Source: Willaertia magna
Lineage: Eukaryota; Heterolobosea; Eutetramitea; Acrasida; Naegleriidae
DNA length: 11,175 nucleotides
Reading direction: 5' to 3'
Assembly (NCBI GenBank): GCA_902984215.1
Contig: CADWAF010001272.1
Span: 1-11,175, forward strand
The notes below the pieces were generated by a model, which saw nothing but the letters and a program-made list of their open reading frames with translations, was not told the origin of the DNA and ran no database searches. The position numbers were made by a program, and so were the translations under genes. Position 1 is the first letter of the stretch. Each line of letters begins with the position of its first letter. Of this stretch, positions 9,120 through 11,175 are shown one piece after another.

Positions 9120-9170
9120 AAAGAAAATGTTTTTAGAAAATATTTTTTTTATTATGAAAACATTTTTTTT
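9120..9170. repeat. 16-bp hairpin with AAAATGTTTT / AAAACATTTT core
   Basis: Positions 9120-9135 pair with 9155-9170, with two G-T wobbles and a 19-base loop. Much of the stem is A/T run, so chance cannot be excluded. Confidence 0.5.
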
Positions 9171-9328
9171 ATAAAAATATTTTTTATAAAGTTTCTAGTT
9201 TAAATATTGATTAATTTATACTTTTTTATATTAAATTTAAAAAAAAATTAAATAAACTTAATAAAAAAAATCATTAAAACAAAATATTAATTACTAACTT
9301 TAATTTGGTTCAAATATTATATGATAAA

Positions 9329-9345
9329 ATATATATATATATATA
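9329..9345. repeat. (AT)n microsatellite
   Basis: Seventeen bases of uninterrupted alternating A and T, just upstream of the beta-propeller relic. Confidence 0.9.
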
Positions 9346-9371
9346 GTAAAATCATATTATTTACTTACACA

Positions 9372-9768
9372 ATTCCAAATTTAAATACAATAACCAAAGC
9401 TACTTATAGTTTTTCTATTTTAAAAGAATTAATTTATAAAAGACTATTAGAATTAGTTAGTAGTAAAAGATATTATAAAAATTAATTTATTACAACATTA
9501 ATTACAAATATTCCTGATGGTAAATTATTTAAATTAAATTTAGTCTCCAAATAAGTTACTTTAATTTTAGATAATATTTTATTTATAAATAGTATTACAA
9601 AAGATAAAAAGTTCTTATTTATTAATGAATGTTCAGTAAGAAAGATTAGAAAATTGTGATTAAAAGCTTAAAAAGTAGATTTAGATGATATATTTAGATA
9701 TTAATAGATATAATGATAATATTTTTATAAATGAAAATGGTAGTTTTTTAATTATTTTATATTTTTAA
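9372..9768 (+). pseudogene. Fragment of a strictosidine synthase-like / APMAP-type beta-propeller gene, decayed
   Basis: One frame from 9372 carries four internal stops (TAA 9483-9485, TAA 9552-9554, TGA 9657-9659, TAA 9669-9671) and one frame change at about 9696. Reading past the stops gives, in order, NIPDGKLFKLNLVSK, VTLILDN, KKFLFINECSVRKIRKL, LKA and KVDLDDIF, then after the shift YNDNIFINENGSF. This order matches family motifs I know: G-R-L-L-K-Y-D-P, L-L-D-x-L, the F-L-L-V-x-E-T strand, R-Y-W-L-K-G, D-x-F and P-D-N-I before a G-G-F-W strand. The TGA falls exactly where the family has Trp in YWLKG. Members of the family fold as six-bladed propellers, and APMAP-like ones are membrane-anchored hydrolase-like proteins. 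Only the central part is present; the N-terminal blades and the C-terminus are missing or unrecognisable. No intron is evident inside it. Confidence 0.68.
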
Positions 9769-9853
9769 AATATAATACCTTTTAAAAATATTAGTTGTTG
9801 CATTGAATATTGTTGGTTGTGTTTATTTTTTAGAAATTATTTAAAAAAATACA
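9769..9853. other. Spacer between the beta-propeller relic and the T-rich repeat
   Basis: Slightly less A/T-extreme than the desert, with TTGTTGCATTGAATATTGTTGGTTGTG in pieces. It could be further eroded coding sequence of the propeller relic, but I cannot align it to the family. Confidence 0.3.
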
Positions 9854-10035
9854 AGAATTAAATTTTTAATTTTTTTTAACGGCATTTGATTTTTTATTTT
9901 TTTATTAAATTTTTTAGAATTAGATTTTTAATTTTTTTAATTTTTTTTAATGGCATTTCGTTTTTTTTTATTTTTTATTTTTTATTTAATTTTTTTTGAA
10001 TAAGATTTTTTATTTTTTTTATTTTTATTTGAATT
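9854..10035. repeat. Degenerate tandem repeat, about 62-82 bp per unit
   Basis: Copies begin at 9854, 9916 and 9998 with AGAATTAAATTTTT, AGAATTAGATTTTT and GAATAAGATTTTT. The first two also share TTTTTTTTAAYGGCATTT followed by long T-runs. The third has lost the GGCATTT part. Confidence 0.65.
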
Positions 10036-10122
10036 TAAAATATTGAATTTTTTTAAGTTACTTTATTTTTAATGTTAGAAACTTTTTAAAATATTATTTA
10101 AATCAAAGAATAATAAACAAAT

Positions 10123-10193
10123 AAAATAATGGCTTAGTAGTAATAATATAAGATTGTATATTTATAATCTTGAATTCAAATCTATTACAAAAA
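10123..10193 (+). pseudogene. Degenerate tRNA-like element (tRNA relic or tRNA-derived SINE)
   Basis: TGGCTTAGTAGT at 10130-10141 fits an internal-promoter A box except its last base. ATTCAAATC at 10174-10182 fits a B box except its first base, and the spacing is tRNA-like (32 bases). A hairpin AAGATT/AATCTT (10150-10155 with 10166-10171) sits where the anticodon arm should be. The T stem and acceptor stem do not pair, so this is not a functional tRNA as read. The patch stands out from the surrounding A/T desert by its G and C content. Confidence 0.4.
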
Positions 10194-11175
10194 AATCTCA
10201 AGACAAAAAAAATTAAAATAAAAAAAAATGTTTGATTATTAATTGTATATTTTTATTCATTATAATGCTTTTTCTATGTAATAGTTAGTGACTAATGGTA
10301 AAATTATATGTAGATTAATTTTTTTGGTTAGTTAGAAATGAGTGAAAAAAACTTCAGAAATTTTAAATTTGTGTTAGATTTTTTGAAAAATTTAAAGATT
10401 AAAAATATTTTTTTGATATTTTTATTTTTTAGTCTATCAAATATTAATAACAAAAAAGTACTTTTATACTAAAATTTTAAAAAAAAATATTAAAAATCTG
10501 ATCTAAAAAAGTTTACTAAAATTCTAATTTATACTACAAAAAAAATTATTTCCATAAAATGTTTTTATATTACAATTAAAGTAATAATACATTGTTTTGT
10601 AAATGAAAGTTATTAAATATTAAATTTGAATTATAATTTAAATTTGATCATTCAATTTAGTTTTTTGTTATAAGTTATATTGTTTTAATTAACATTTTTA
10701 TAACATTTTTCAATAGTTATAAAAATAGAAATAAATGTTTTTCAAAAGTTTATTAAAAAGTGAATTCTTTGAAATATCTTTATAAATAATACTATTCTCT
10801 TGCATAATGTATAAAAAAAGATTAATTTCTAAAATAAAGTCTTTTTAATATATTAAAAGTACACCAAAGATATTGAATATTGTTTTATTAAATAACTGTT
10901 TTTGTGGATTAAAAAATTAAAATAAATTTAATACAATATTTTTATTTATTACAAATCTTAATCTTAAAAAAAAGACAAAAAACTAATTTTTGTAAAATTT
11001 TAACTTTTCTAAAACACATTTAATACATTTTATAAAAACATATTTTCAATTTACTTTAAAGTTACAAAAAAAATAAATTCAATAATCTTTCTTAATATCT
11101 TTAAGGATTTGGCTTTTATGTATGTGAATAAAAGTTATTTAATAGTTTTATAGTAACTATACTTAAAATCATATA
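10194..11175. other. A/T-rich intergenic DNA, no supportable gene
   Basis: No open frame longer than a few dozen codons with coding-like composition on either strand. Poly-A/T runs dominate. I see no tRNA, clear repeat or transposon end. Confidence 0.65.

Larger units (their letters stand above)
7571..9344. other. A/T desert without supportable genes
   Basis: Sampled 60-base lines contain 2 to 5 G or C. I see poly-A and poly-T runs, hairpins and small repeats (listed separately), but no open frame with coding-like composition on either strand. Short coding-like snippets near 7900-7980 on the minus strand are too weak to call. Confidence 0.7.

Noticed and set aside
10123..10193. Functional tRNA gene
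   Set aside because: Neither the acceptor stem nor the T stem pairs, and the D loop and anticodon loop lengths are off.

Overview
The window is nuclear-type DNA from a very A+T-rich eukaryote. The evidence is one intact gene cut by six short GT-AG introns (37 to 90 bp), proteins full of Asn, Glu and Lys runs, and flanks that are mostly above 90% A+T in the lines I counted. A dictyostelid or other amoeboid protist, an anaerobic gut fungus, or another AT-rich microbial eukaryote would all fit. The sequence does not let me choose.

Layout. Positions 1-4021 (minus strand) hold the only clearly intact gene, and its 3' end runs off the left edge. I assembled seven exons giving 1224 codons so far. 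The product has a collagen-like Gly-X-Y stretch, a GGN glycine-rich stretch, beta-sandwich-like segments, long acidic/lysine-rich inserts and a conserved-looking alpha/beta segment. Positions 4022-4213 are its short 5' flank. Positions 4214-6115 (minus) contain a decayed protein-coding gene, broken by stops and frame changes but still showing one ancestral intron. Positions 6116-6374 are an A/T tract with degenerate tandem repeats. Positions 6375-about 7570 (plus) contain a second, divergently oriented decayed gene. Positions 7571-9344 are an A/T desert with hairpins and small repeats. Positions 9372-9768 (plus) contain a third relic, recognisable as a fragment of the strictosidine synthase-like/APMAP beta-propeller family. 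Positions 9854-10035 are a T-rich tandem repeat, 10123-10193 a degenerate tRNA-like element, and the rest to 11175 is A/T-rich with nothing I can support as a gene.

Taken together this is one living gene of unknown function beside a row of at least three dead ones. The genes do not form an evident pathway. I did not find evidence for a new multi-gene system. The most interesting points are the architecture of the intact gene, the fact that its exon joins preserve the collagen repeat register, and the gene graveyard next to it.
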